From a virus, in IMG/VR virus record IMGVR_UViG_3300021197_001653, positions 40,435 through 104,434 of that record: a DNA stretch of 64,000 bases; one strand, 5' to 3'. Every line of letters begins with the position of its first letter. Positions within the stretch are counted from its first letter, which is position 1. Below the pieces are notes generated by a model. That model was given only the letters and a program-made list of their open reading frames with translations. It was not told where the DNA came from and ran no database searches. Both the position numbers and the translations under genes were made by a program. Below, one piece after another: positions 38,796-46,012 of this stretch.

Positions 38796-39197
38796 TTATA
38801 TATAATTTTTAATTCCTGTTCTTAATGAATGTTCTTTCCAATCTCCATAAATTAATTTTTTAAGTTTTGAAGTATTTTTATTATACACATATACTAATGT
38901 TCTACCAAAAGGTGTTTGTATAATTTTTCTATTGAATGTATTTTTATCAAGGTCTTTTTTACTAATGCAACCTTTTTGTGCATTTATAACCTGTTTTATA
39001 ATTGAAGGTTTAACTTCATATACATCCATCACAATAGATGTTCTTCCATCTAATGTTATAGCTGGTTCATCTGATTTTAATTTAAACATAGAAAATTCAG
39101 GTTCAGTAGTATAACTACCAATATGTTTAGATTCCCCTAATTCTTTATTTAATTTTAATCCTTTCATAAAAGGACCATAAAAAGCTATTTTTGTCAT
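38796..39197 (-). CDS. Divergent gamma-glutamylcyclotransferase-like protein, catalytic Glu replaced
   Basis: 133 residues with the fold layout of the 128-aa gene at 31283. AFYGPFMKG (5-13) takes the place of VYGTLRKG, GESKHIG (21-27) the place of GDSKLIS, and a C-terminal LVYVYNK the place of AQIYFG. At the position of the catalytic Glu73 of that gene it has Gln74 (INAQKG). It may bind gamma-glutamyl groups without cleaving them, or use another acid. It is co-transcribed with the ATP-grasp ligase. Confidence 0.6.
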   Translation of the reverse strand: MTKIAFYGPFMKGLKLNKELGESKHIGSYTTEPEFSMFKLKSDEPAITLDGRTSIVMDVYEVKPSIIKQVINAQKGCISKKDLDKNTFNRKIIQTPFGRTLVYVYNKNTSKLKKLIYGDWKEHSLRTGIKNYI

Positions 39198-39203
39198 TTT
39201 TTT

Positions 39204-40232
39204 CTAAAGAGACATGTTTATAACATTATCCCATAATTTTTTTGATTCGTATATACCATTTTTTTTTATTAGATCACTAAAATCTTTACACTTATATTGT
39301 GAAGGTATTTCTACCTGATAAAAACCAAATTCTATAGCTAATTCTTTTCCAAATTTTCTACCCCAATTTATTTCTTTATCATAATCATTATCATAAAATA
39401 TTAAAATTTCATCAAATCTTGATTTTAGTTCTGTAATAATTTGTTTTTTGGGTTTTACACCCTCTGCTTGTAATGATATAGCTGGTATCCCCAACACTTC
39501 ATTTATAGCCATTACATCTTTTAATGATTTAGTAATTATTAATTGACTACCTTTTTTAGGTAATTGTGCCCAACCTTGCCATACAGAACTATCATGGTTA
39601 TTTAACCATTTATAATTTTTACTAAAAGGTTGATAAATTTTATATGTAGGTTTTCCATCTTTATATTCTGGAAAACAATACGCATGTTTAGATGCTAGTA
39701 TTGGTTTACCATTTATAAAAATATAAGATATTTTTTCTACATTATATTTAATTAAAGTTTTTTTTGATATTCCAAAATTGTACCAGTATACATAATCTTT
39801 TAATGTAAACCCTGTTGTTTTTCTACCAATTTTGAAACTTTTAGCTGTATCTAATAAATCATCTCTGTTTTCTTTGTCAATTAAGGATATATCTCTAACA
39901 GTTTTTTTATTAATATTTCTTACAATAAATTTATGATCTATACCAAAATCTATAGCAATTTTACTCATTGCATCAAAAAAACTTAATCCAAATTTAATTT
40001 GTACAAATTTAATACAATCCCCACCACCTAATCTAAAATCATTAAAGCATACTTCACCATGTCTACTTAAAAAGTATCCAAAAGAAGGTTTCTTATCATC
40101 TAATAGAGGTGATTTTAATGCTGTATTTAATATAACATCCTTTTTTGAATAAAGTTTATATATATCAATATCAGAAATTTCTTTTAATAAACCATCTTTG
40201 CTTACATATGTAGCATTTAAATTTATTGTCAT
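39204..40232 (-). CDS. DNA primase, TOPRIM type
   Basis: 342 residues from ATG 40232. A 24-codon longer reading would run through the terminator hairpin at 40255 and into the SSB-like gene, so it is rejected. The N-terminal FNDFRLGGGDCIKFV (63-77) resembles the zinc-binding CHC2 domain without its Cys and His ligands. TOPRIM motifs are ITKSLKDVM (233-241), FYDNDYD (279-285) and KDFSDLI (316-322); the usual Glu of the first motif is replaced by Ser/Lys, as in some phage primases. It makes RNA primers for the replisome with DnaB and PolB. Confidence 0.82.
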   Translation of the reverse strand: MTINLNATYVSKDGLLKEISDIDIYKLYSKKDVILNTALKSPLLDDKKPSFGYFLSRHGEVCFNDFRLGGGDCIKFVQIKFGLSFFDAMSKIAIDFGIDHKFIVRNINKKTVRDISLIDKENRDDLLDTAKSFKIGRKTTGFTLKDYVYWYNFGISKKTLIKYNVEKISYIFINGKPILASKHAYCFPEYKDGKPTYKIYQPFSKNYKWLNNHDSSVWQGWAQLPKKGSQLIITKSLKDVMAINEVLGIPAISLQAEGVKPKKQIITELKSRFDEILIFYDNDYDKEINWGRKFGKELAIEFGFYQVEIPSQYKCKDFSDLIKKNGIYESKKLWDNVINMSL

Positions 40233-40245
40233 AATATTATTTTTT

Positions 40246-40274
40246 AATAAAAAAACAGGGGAATAATCCCCTGT
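40246..40274 (-). terminator. Intrinsic terminator between SSB-like and primase genes
   Basis: On the minus strand ACAGGGGA / TCCCCTGT, 8 bp with a 4-nt loop, followed by seven T. It ends 14 nt before the primase ATG and would reduce primase expression relative to the upstream SSB-like gene. Confidence 0.75.
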
Positions 40275-40288
40275 CTTATTAATTATTA

Positions 40289-40903
40289 TTATAGTGTTGT
40301 CCAATCAGTAGTTGTACCAGCAGCGGTTGGACTTGTTATATCCATTCCTGAAGCAGGTAAACTATCATCATCTGCAACAACTCTAATCATTAAATCATTA
40401 GCACCTTCCCTTAATTTAGTAGAACCGTCTTCACTAGCTCGTTCAATAAAGTTAAAATATCTAAGATTTAAATAACCTTTTTTACTTGGATAATCTTTAG
40501 TTCCATAAGTAACAAATACGTTAAATTTGGAATCACCAGCATTATCACCAATTATTTTAAAAAGTATATCGACAATACTTTTTGGAGTCATCCCAGCTGT
40601 ATCAGGGTATTTGTATGTAGGTCCTACTACAGCTCGTGCTATATGTAAAACCCTACTTATTTCCCTTTTTGCAGCTACTTTAACTTGCTCCTCAGTTTGT
40701 CCATCTCTTTTTGTTGGATAATTAAACCAACCTGTTAATAATCCACCATCATTATCTTTTACAATTAATTTATAAGGTGAATTTGTTTCTGGCTCACCAG
40801 GTTTTCTAACATCAACTGATATAGTGACATTTTTTGCTACCCCTGCTGCTCCGTTATTAAAAATTGTAGTTTCCTTGAAATCTTTCCCATTTAAATCAAA
40901 CAT
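40289..40903 (-). CDS. Putative single-stranded DNA-binding protein
   Basis: 204 residues, beta-rich, with no enzymatic motif. Charged and aromatic strands fit an OB-fold (VTISVDVRKPGEP, GWFNYPTKRDGQ, FNVFVTYGTKDYP, LNLRYFNFIERA). The C-terminus is acidic and Thr-rich (VADDDSLPASGMD... ending DWTTL). The assignment comes mainly from position between the recombinase ATPase and primase genes and from being cut off by a terminator, suggesting high expression. It shares an unusual 31-nt leader with the ATPase gene. Confidence 0.5.
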   Translation of the reverse strand: MFDLNGKDFKETTIFNNGAAGVAKNVTISVDVRKPGEPETNSPYKLIVKDNDGGLLTGWFNYPTKRDGQTEEQVKVAAKREISRVLHIARAVVGPTYKYPDTAGMTPKSIVDILFKIIGDNAGDSKFNVFVTYGTKDYPSKKGYLNLRYFNFIERASEDGSTKLREGANDLMIRVVADDDSLPASGMDITSPTAAGTTTDWTTL

Positions 40904-40931
40904 CCGTCATCATTCCGTCCATAAACCATCC
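40901..40931 (-). repeat. Leader element copy 1, before the SSB-like gene
   Basis: Read on the minus strand, the 31 nt ending with the start codon begin GGATGG, contain ATGGACGGA and then ATGATGACGGATG. The same arrangement precedes the ATPase gene at 41737-41767. The purine-rich, G-rich composition stands out against the A/T-rich leaders of all other genes. Confidence 0.6.
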
Positions 40932-40980
40932 TCGTTTTAATTCTTCCTACTTTATATATCCTATAAATTCTTTATAGTGA

Positions 40981-41739
40981 TTATATAAATATTTTTGACC
41001 AATCTACTGTAATCTTACCTGATTGATCAGATTCTGCAACCACTAACTCTTTATCTTTTAAATGTTCACTTCTTGAACCTGATAATAAGTTTTGTGATGC
41101 TGCAAAATTAATTATTGTTTTATTCTCTTTTCTATAGAGATACCCAACACTGTCTACTTTTGAACAAAGAATTGAAGACATTCTACCTGTTAAGGCTAAA
41201 CCTCTTTCATTCATTTCTTTGCCATTTTCTTCAACTAATTTATCTTTAACATGACCCATTATTAATAATGTATCACATATTGATTCTAAATCATTTATTG
41301 TTTGGGATAAAGCTAGTCTAGTATATCTATAACCTGCACCGTTAGGTAAATCTGTTACATCTAGACCTTTCCAATTTCGTCCCATTGTTGTATCTCTATA
41401 CATCTTATTAGCTAATGGTAATACTATATCTTCTAATGCTGTTACTGTATCTATTGCTATGTATTTATAAACATAACCTTTTTTTTTCATGTTAGCATCG
41501 TTAATACTATTAATTAACTTTTTTAATGTAATAATAGGTAAACATTTGTCTATATTAGATTGATGAATCACATCATATTTTAAGGCATCAACAAAGTTGG
41601 TTCCTTCTTCTAAATCTATAATAAGACAATTGTCTAATCCTGCTAAAGCCGTAGTCTTACCCATTTTAGGTTGACTAAAGATAATCATACTTTTAGGATT
41701 AACTCTATTAGCTTTAATTTTTACTTGTGGTAATTCCAT
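40981..41739 (-). CDS. RecA-like P-loop ATPase (Sak4-type recombinase)
   Basis: 252 residues, single RecA-like core. Walker A is FSQPKMGKTT (21-30), followed by DLEEGTNF (about 41-48). The Walker B strand is YIAIDTVTAL near 90-99, and IMGHVKDK (about 160-167) is the sensor strand. This is the AAA/Sak4 pattern of phage annealing or strand-exchange proteins that load with SSB. It lies directly upstream of the SSB-like gene and has the same leader element, pointing to matched expression. Confidence 0.8.
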   Translation of the reverse strand: MELPQVKIKANRVNPKSMIIFSQPKMGKTTALAGLDNCLIIDLEEGTNFVDALKYDVIHQSNIDKCLPIITLKKLINSINDANMKKKGYVYKYIAIDTVTALEDIVLPLANKMYRDTTMGRNWKGLDVTDLPNGAGYRYTRLALSQTINDLESICDTLLIMGHVKDKLVEENGKEMNERGLALTGRMSSILCSKVDSVGYLYRKENKTIINFAASQNLLSGSRSEHLKDKELVVAESDQSGKITVDWSKIFI

Positions 41740-41767
41740 CTACATCATCATCCGTCCATCTCCATCC
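41737..41767 (-). repeat. Leader element copy 2, before the Sak4-like gene
   Basis: 31 nt ending with the start codon, beginning GGATGG, with ATGGACGGATGATGATG and an ATG-ATG-ATG-TAG mini-frame whose stop precedes the gene's ATG. See the copy at 40901. Confidence 0.6.
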
Positions 41768-41774
41768 ACTATTT

Positions 41775-42242
41775 TTATGTGGTTATAAATTCAGAGTATC
41801 TTATATTACAATTAACAAAACCTTGACCTTTAAAAGTACGACTAGGTCTAGTTGTAATTATATCTTTAAATCCAAATGAATAAAAGTTTTCACCATGAAA
41901 ATTATCTTTCCTTATGTTTGGGCAATATATAAAACTTAATGATCTATTTTTAGTTTTTAATGTATCTTCCAATTCAATAATTTTAGTAAATATGGTATTT
42001 ATTTTTGTTTCTGGATAATAGAATTTAACTAGTTTAATTATATCATCTAGTGAACGATATCTTCTTGCACCACAATGTCTACCTCCTCTAGTGTATACTG
42101 TTGTATTCTCACCTGTGGTAAATATTGTTTCTTTTATAATCTGTTCAATACTAGATACTTCAATATCTCTAAATTTAATTTTCCTACATTGAGAGTAATA
42201 TTGTTCAACATCCTCTCGTGTTATTACTTCTCTTTTTGTCAT
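41775..42242 (-). CDS. Hypothetical protein, member of a three-copy family
   Basis: 155 residues. The core GGRHCGARRYRSLDDIIKLV ... ELEDTLKTKNRSLSFIYCPNI resembles parts of the proteins at 51661 (130 aa) and 53760 (160 aa): an Arg-rich start, an R-S-x-x-(D/E) helix, about 25 residues of helix, then a strand ending with Cys. The other two copies lie inside the dnaB intron. No known domain is recognised. Position upstream of the Sak4 gene does not reveal the role. Confidence 0.55.
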   Translation of the reverse strand: MTKREVITREDVEQYYSQCRKIKFRDIEVSSIEQIIKETIFTTGENTTVYTRGGRHCGARRYRSLDDIIKLVKFYYPETKINTIFTKIIELEDTLKTKNRSLSFIYCPNIRKDNFHGENFYSFGFKDIITTRPSRTFKGQGFVNCNIRYSEFITT

Positions 42243-42262
42243 TTTTTTATAATATGATTAAA

Positions 42263-42397
42263 TTATACAAATAACCATTTCTTTTTATTTTTATTAGTAA
42301 AACGTGTTACTTTACGTTTTTTTTTACTATATATTTTTCTCTTTATCAATCCAATTGTTGTAATATGTAAATATAGTTGTCTTCTTGTGTTACTCAT
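42263..42397 (-). CDS. Small strongly basic protein
   Basis: 44 codons from ATG 42397 (MSNTRRQLYLHITTIGL...), with a Lys/Arg-rich second half (KRKIYSKKKRKVTRF, NKNKKKWLFV). It fills the gap between two genes and has the TTTCACAAAAA leader seen before the gene at 37186. The charge suggests nucleic-acid or membrane binding; the function is unknown. Confidence 0.5.
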   Translation of the reverse strand: MSNTRRQLYLHITTIGLIKRKIYSKKKRKVTRFTNKNKKKWLFV

Positions 42398-42416
42398 TTT
42401 TGTGAAATTTTTACGT

Positions 42417-42740
42417 TTATATTAATGTTGATAAATAAGCTCCTAGCACAAACCCAATTGTACTAGGTATAGGAAAAATATAATTCTTTCCTAAATTACT
42501 TACATATTTATTTCTATTTAGTATTCTGCTTTCTACTTGTTTGTATACAAAATACATACCTGATAATTTTAAAGCATTAGACATACTAATATCTTTTAAA
42601 AATAAAGCTACAAATGCAATTACAATACCACTAGTAACCCCAAATAAGAAGTTTACTATAACATGTTGTAATATTTCTGTCCAAGATACATCTTTAGCAT
42701 CTAAAACATTTCTCTTTTTACTTAAAAATTTATTTTTCAT
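42417..42740 (-). CDS. Small membrane protein (possible holin-like)
   Basis: 107 residues with a basic N-terminus (MKNKFLSKKRN), and two to three membrane helices (VIVNFLFGVTSGIVIAFVALF, about 27-47; a weaker one near 56-66; and TIGFVLGAYLSTLI at the end). Size and topology fit a holin or an inner-membrane accessory protein. It overlaps the neighbouring gene by one base (TAATG) and belongs to a chain of four overlapping small genes. Confidence 0.5.
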   Translation of the reverse strand: MKNKFLSKKRNVLDAKDVSWTEILQHVIVNFLFGVTSGIVIAFVALFLKDISMSNALKLSGMYFVYKQVESRILNRNKYVSNLGKNYIFPIPSTIGFVLGAYLSTLI

Positions 42741-42916
42741 TATAATTTTTTATATTTTCCTATTGGGAATATTTTTCTAAAATGTTTTTTGTGCATAGGA
42801 TTAAACGATATTATAGGATGACCTTCTGCCATCCCTATCCAATTAGGAAACATCATTATAATCACTATAGGATTACCTTTATATTTATCATATAATTTTC
42901 TATTTAATATTGTCAT
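42740..42916 (-). CDS. Small hypothetical basic protein
   Basis: 58 residues from the ATG at 42916, which overlaps the stop of the DUF3307-like gene by one base (TAATG). A longer start would run back into that gene. Short hydrophobic stretch (PIVIIMMFPNWIGMA) followed by a His and Lys-rich tail (NPMHKKHFRKIF). It may be membrane-associated; unknown. Confidence 0.5.
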   Translation of the reverse strand: MTILNRKLYDKYKGNPIVIIMMFPNWIGMAEGHPIISFNPMHKKHFRKIFPIGKYKKL

Positions 42917-43260
42917 TATAAATATGTTATTAATCCAAATAATATACATAAATGTAATATTTGGTCTATTGCTGTCCAATTAATCATTTGCCTTTCATTC
43001 TTACCTTTAGGTAATAACATATCTATTAAGAAATGACTAGTACCATTAAGTGTTATAATAGCTAATATTGAACCATATTCATAATTAAAATACAATAAAA
43101 GACATGTGAAAAATATAGTAAAGGGTAATATATTAATTAACATATGCTCCATTACAGCACTTAATCCCTCTATATCTCTACCCTTTCTTCTAGCAACATG
43201 TCTTGGTTGTAATACCCAATCAAATAAGAAATGAAGTATTACTAATAATATATATATCAT
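42916..43260 (-). CDS. DUF3307-like membrane protein
   Basis: 114 residues. It begins MIYILLVILHFLFDWVLQP followed by RHVARRKG, the typical start of DUF3307 proteins: a membrane helix with a His-x-x-x-Asp pair and a conserved Gln-Pro. Two further helices carry conserved His residues (ITLNGTSHFLIDMLLPKG). The family is found in Bacteroidota and their phages and is of unknown function. It overlaps the upstream gene by 4 nt (ATGA). Confidence 0.7.
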   Translation of the reverse strand: MIYILLVILHFLFDWVLQPRHVARRKGRDIEGLSAVMEHMLINILPFTIFFTCLLLYFNYEYGSILAIITLNGTSHFLIDMLLPKGKNERQMINWTAIDQILHLCILFGLITYL

Positions 43261-43988
43261 TTTATTTGTTTTACAAAATTAATTAATTTATTTTGATTAC
43301 AGTATGATGATTCATTATACTTCCATATTGAAATTACATCATTAACAGACAAGCATCTTTTATTCATTAATAAATAATTTTCAGCATTTTCTTTTTTACC
43401 AAAAATATATTTTTTATCACATAATAAACTATTAGTATTAGCTGTACTTGTGTAATAACTAGTTGCTTTATTAGCGATAACATAATACTTATTACCTTTA
43501 AACATAGGTACACCATCATTTGTTATAAATAATGGTTTTAATACTCTTTTAGCATATTTTATTAGTAAACCAGCATTTTCTTTAGTTGAATTATTCTCTC
43601 CTAACCATAACCTAATTGAATTTTTTATAATTTCAAATCTTTTTATTACTTGAGTATAACTTGGTCTATTTTTTAATACATCACCAATAGTAAATACTTC
43701 ACCATCACTAAGTCTTTTAATTGAATAAATTTTCATACCAGATTTAATAAGTTTATCAACAAATTCATCTGTATAACCTTCCATTATATTTTCAATAATA
43801 GATGGTGATGTTTTTCTATTTAATGATAATATTTCATAATCTTTTTCAATCACTTCTTCCCAAAATTCTGGATGATCACTACATATTAATGTTTTATCTG
43901 GTGTGGACCAAGCAATAATATTTATATCATTTATATACCCTAGCTGCGGAGAACCAGGGTATATTTTAATTAATCTATATTTTTTCAT
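43257..43988 (-). CDS. Hypothetical protein, YPGSPxLG phage family
   Basis: 243 residues. The N-terminus KYRLIKIYPGSPQLGY, then SDHPEFWEEV, and SIKRLSDGEVFTIGD (near 90-104) form a pattern I associate with proteins common in Bacteroidota phages, sometimes in several copies per genome. The middle holds a predicted helical segment; Cys occur near the C-terminus. No enzyme motif. It starts 11 nt after the second C26 hydrolase gene. Confidence 0.6.
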   Translation of the reverse strand: MKKYRLIKIYPGSPQLGYINDINIIAWSTPDKTLICSDHPEFWEEVIEKDYEILSLNRKTSPSIIENIMEGYTDEFVDKLIKSGMKIYSIKRLSDGEVFTIGDVLKNRPSYTQVIKRFEIIKNSIRLWLGENNSTKENAGLLIKYAKRVLKPLFITNDGVPMFKGNKYYVIANKATSYYTSTANTNSLLCDKKYIFGKKENAENYLLMNKRCLSVNDVISIWKYNESSYCNQNKLINFVKQIK

Positions 43989-43999
43989 GATTCTTTTAT

Positions 44000-44725
44000 T
44001 TAAGCCTTCACCATTACTTCAATTGGATTTTTAACACCTATTAAATTAATTATTTGGGTTATAGCAAAAGGGCAGTTAAACTCTTCGGGGTGATATTGAA
44101 ATGCTAAAATTGGTAAACTTTCATGTCTGAAAGCTTCAACAATAGTTAATACCTCACCATTTTTTTTAAATTTTTTAGCAACTAAATGTTTATGATCATG
44201 TAATGAATTACAACCTTGATATACAGCAGTGTGACCAATACCAATTAATCCATCTCCTAACTTTTTAACAGCTTGATGATGTATTGTATTAATTTTAATC
44301 TCTTCATTATCTTCTGTAATCATAGTTTGATTAGTAGATACTCTATCATCTCTATCTTGTTGATGACCAATAATATGTTGGTATAATGACCCACCAAACA
44401 TTACATTTAATGATTGCATACCTCTACATATCCCTATAATAGGCTTTTTAGCATCAATAAATGCTTTTGCTATAGTCATGTCCATAAATTCATAATGGGC
44501 ATTAGAACGACCTGTTGCAGGATGAGGTGCCTCCCCATATCTAATAGGGTTTACATCTGCCCCACCAGGTATTAATAATACATCACAAGTATCTACTATT
44601 TCTTTAGGATTATCACTAGGTGTTATTAATCTAGGTATTCCAAAAAGACCTACAAAATTCATATAAGCTGTTGATTGACCTACTTTTCCATTAAAACTGT
44701 CTGCGTAAATTGCTATTATTTTCAT
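44000..44725 (-). CDS. Class I glutamine amidotransferase-like hydrolase (PuuD/C26 type), second copy
   Basis: 241 residues. LIPGGADVNP (51-60), nucleophile GICRGMQ (Cys100), TIHHQ (147-151) and QYHPEEF (His212, Glu214) give a complete catalytic triad. It is closer to bacterial gamma-glutamyl-GABA hydrolases than the copy at 37218. Expected reaction: hydrolysis of gamma-glutamyl amides. It stands about 5 kb from the ligase cluster but in the same direction. Two C26 enzymes in one phage suggest two different substrates. Confidence 0.85.
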   Translation of the reverse strand: MKIIAIYADSFNGKVGQSTAYMNFVGLFGIPRLITPSDNPKEIVDTCDVLLIPGGADVNPIRYGEAPHPATGRSNAHYEFMDMTIAKAFIDAKKPIIGICRGMQSLNVMFGGSLYQHIIGHQQDRDDRVSTNQTMITEDNEEIKINTIHHQAVKKLGDGLIGIGHTAVYQGCNSLHDHKHLVAKKFKKNGEVLTIVEAFRHESLPILAFQYHPEEFNCPFAITQIINLIGVKNPIEVMVKA

Positions 44726-44748
44726 GTTTATTTTATTTATTTTATATT

Positions 44749-45186
44749 TTAATACTGTTTAAGCTGAATATTTAATAATTTCTCTGGTAAAAATTTTTCA
44801 GGGCATGTCAAAAAGAGTGTTTTACCCCAATCGATATATTCTGTAGCATCTTCATTACTTTTTTTACCATAATCTTTATATTGAATTTGGACATAAGGTT
44901 TTTTAATAGAATCATCTATTTTAATTCTTATGTTTTCTATATCACACTCAATATATTTATAATAATCATTAACTTTGGCAAACATTTTTACCTTGTTTTC
45001 TTTCTTTGTTGAACTATTCCAACTTGCAGCTATTAAGAAATAACTACCATTTGAAGATGTTGTTTTATGTTGATCATTTACCAATTGTCTTAATTCAAAT
45101 GATTCTGTTATATAAATATCTTTTGTTGAATAATGACAAGATGTAAATAATCCTAATATTAATATTAATTTAAATAATGTTTTCAT
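44749..45186 (-). CDS. Putative lipoprotein
   Basis: 145 residues. A basic start, a hydrophobic helix and a lipobox (LFTSC, Cys17) form a lipoprotein signal; the mature part is soluble and beta-rich. Being made by a lytic phage it could sit in the cell envelope and block superinfection or act in lysis. There is no further motif. It is followed by the phosphoesterase gene after 6 nt upstream in the operon. Confidence 0.6.
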   Translation of the reverse strand: MKTLFKLILILGLFTSCHYSTKDIYITESFELRQLVNDQHKTTSSNGSYFLIAASWNSSTKKENKVKMFAKVNDYYKYIECDIENIRIKIDDSIKKPYVQIQYKDYGKKSNEDATEYIDWGKTLFLTCPEKFLPEKLLNIQLKQY

Positions 45187-45191
45187 AATAT

Positions 45192-45716
45192 TTATCTTTT
45201 AATTCCTAACTCCTCTAATGTTTTTGGTATATAATCTATTTGTTCACATGATACACCAATATACCTATCATCTTTAGTACCTTTATGTGTATCTCTAGTA
45301 TTAGATATTGTTTCTTTAACTACACTATATTCATGTAAATGAGCATGTATATTTTTAGAAACCCTATATTCTAATTCTTGAGGATGTATTGGGCAATGTG
45401 TTAAGAATACACCTTTATAACGAACCATTGAAGCTACTGACTTAACATATTTTAATAATTCTGGTATATGTTTAGCTTCATCATGATTACCCAGTATTAC
45501 TTTTTTAATACCATTCATTTGATCTAGATAAAAATACCACTTATCTGTGTGCATTGTTATATCCCCCATTAAATAAGTTACATCTTTTTTATGAACTACT
45601 GAATTATGTTTTTTGATTATATATTCAGCCATCTCAAAAGAATCTTTAAAACCTCTTCTTTTAGCACATGATTCATGTCCAAAATGATGATCTCCTATAA
45701 ATCTTACAATACTCAT
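45192..45716 (-). CDS. Calcineurin-like metallophosphoesterase
   Basis: 174 residues with all signature blocks of the family: GDHHFGH (8-14; Asp9, His11), YLMGDI (near 48-53), LGNHDE (about 75-80), THCPIH (near 106-111) and HAHLHE. It is of the small phage or bacterial type that cleaves nucleotides or phosphodiesters; the actual substrate cannot be read from sequence. It neighbours the nicotinamide and PRPP genes and could process nucleotide or NAD-derived compounds. Confidence 0.8.
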   Translation of the reverse strand: MSIVRFIGDHHFGHESCAKRRGFKDSFEMAEYIIKKHNSVVHKKDVTYLMGDITMHTDKWYFYLDQMNGIKKVILGNHDEAKHIPELLKYVKSVASMVRYKGVFLTHCPIHPQELEYRVSKNIHAHLHEYSVVKETISNTRDTHKGTKDDRYIGVSCEQIDYIPKTLEELGIKR

Positions 45717-45720
45717 TTTT

Positions 45721-46008
45721 TTATTTTTTTAGTTGTTTTTTTCTTTCTTTCATTAATCCCATATAAGTACCAAAAGCACCACCTCCTATGTGTCCTATAA
45801 GAGGTAGTATTTTTAGTTCTAATATTGAATCAACACCAATTGCAACAGCCACTAACCATGATACACCTATACCTATACCTGTAAGTATAGATGGTAGTAC
45901 CAATAATTTACTAGTATATATTACATTTAAGGTTCTTAACCATAAAAATGCACTTTGACTAATAAATACAATTACTGCTAGTTCCAAATTTGATAAATTT
46001 TCAAACAT
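45721..46008 (-). CDS. Small three-helix membrane protein
   Basis: 95 residues. Hydrophobic helices lie at about 8-27, 36-58 and 66-84, with a Lys-rich cytoplasmic tail (MKERKKQLKK). The first two have conserved-looking Arg and Asn (LWLRTLNVIYTSK). It lies 4 nt from the NAMPT-like gene, so it may belong to that unit, for example a carrier for a nicotinamide-type precursor; a holin is the alternative. Confidence 0.5.
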   Translation of the reverse strand: MFENLSNLELAVIVFISQSAFLWLRTLNVIYTSKLLVLPSILTGIGIGVSWLVAVAIGVDSILELKILPLIGHIGGGAFGTYMGLMKERKKQLKK

Positions 46009-46012
46009 AGTT

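Noticed and set aside
40233-40304. 24-residue N-terminal extension of the primase
   Set aside because: It would be translated from the terminator hairpin and overlap the SSB-like gene; the ATG at 40232 is cleaner.
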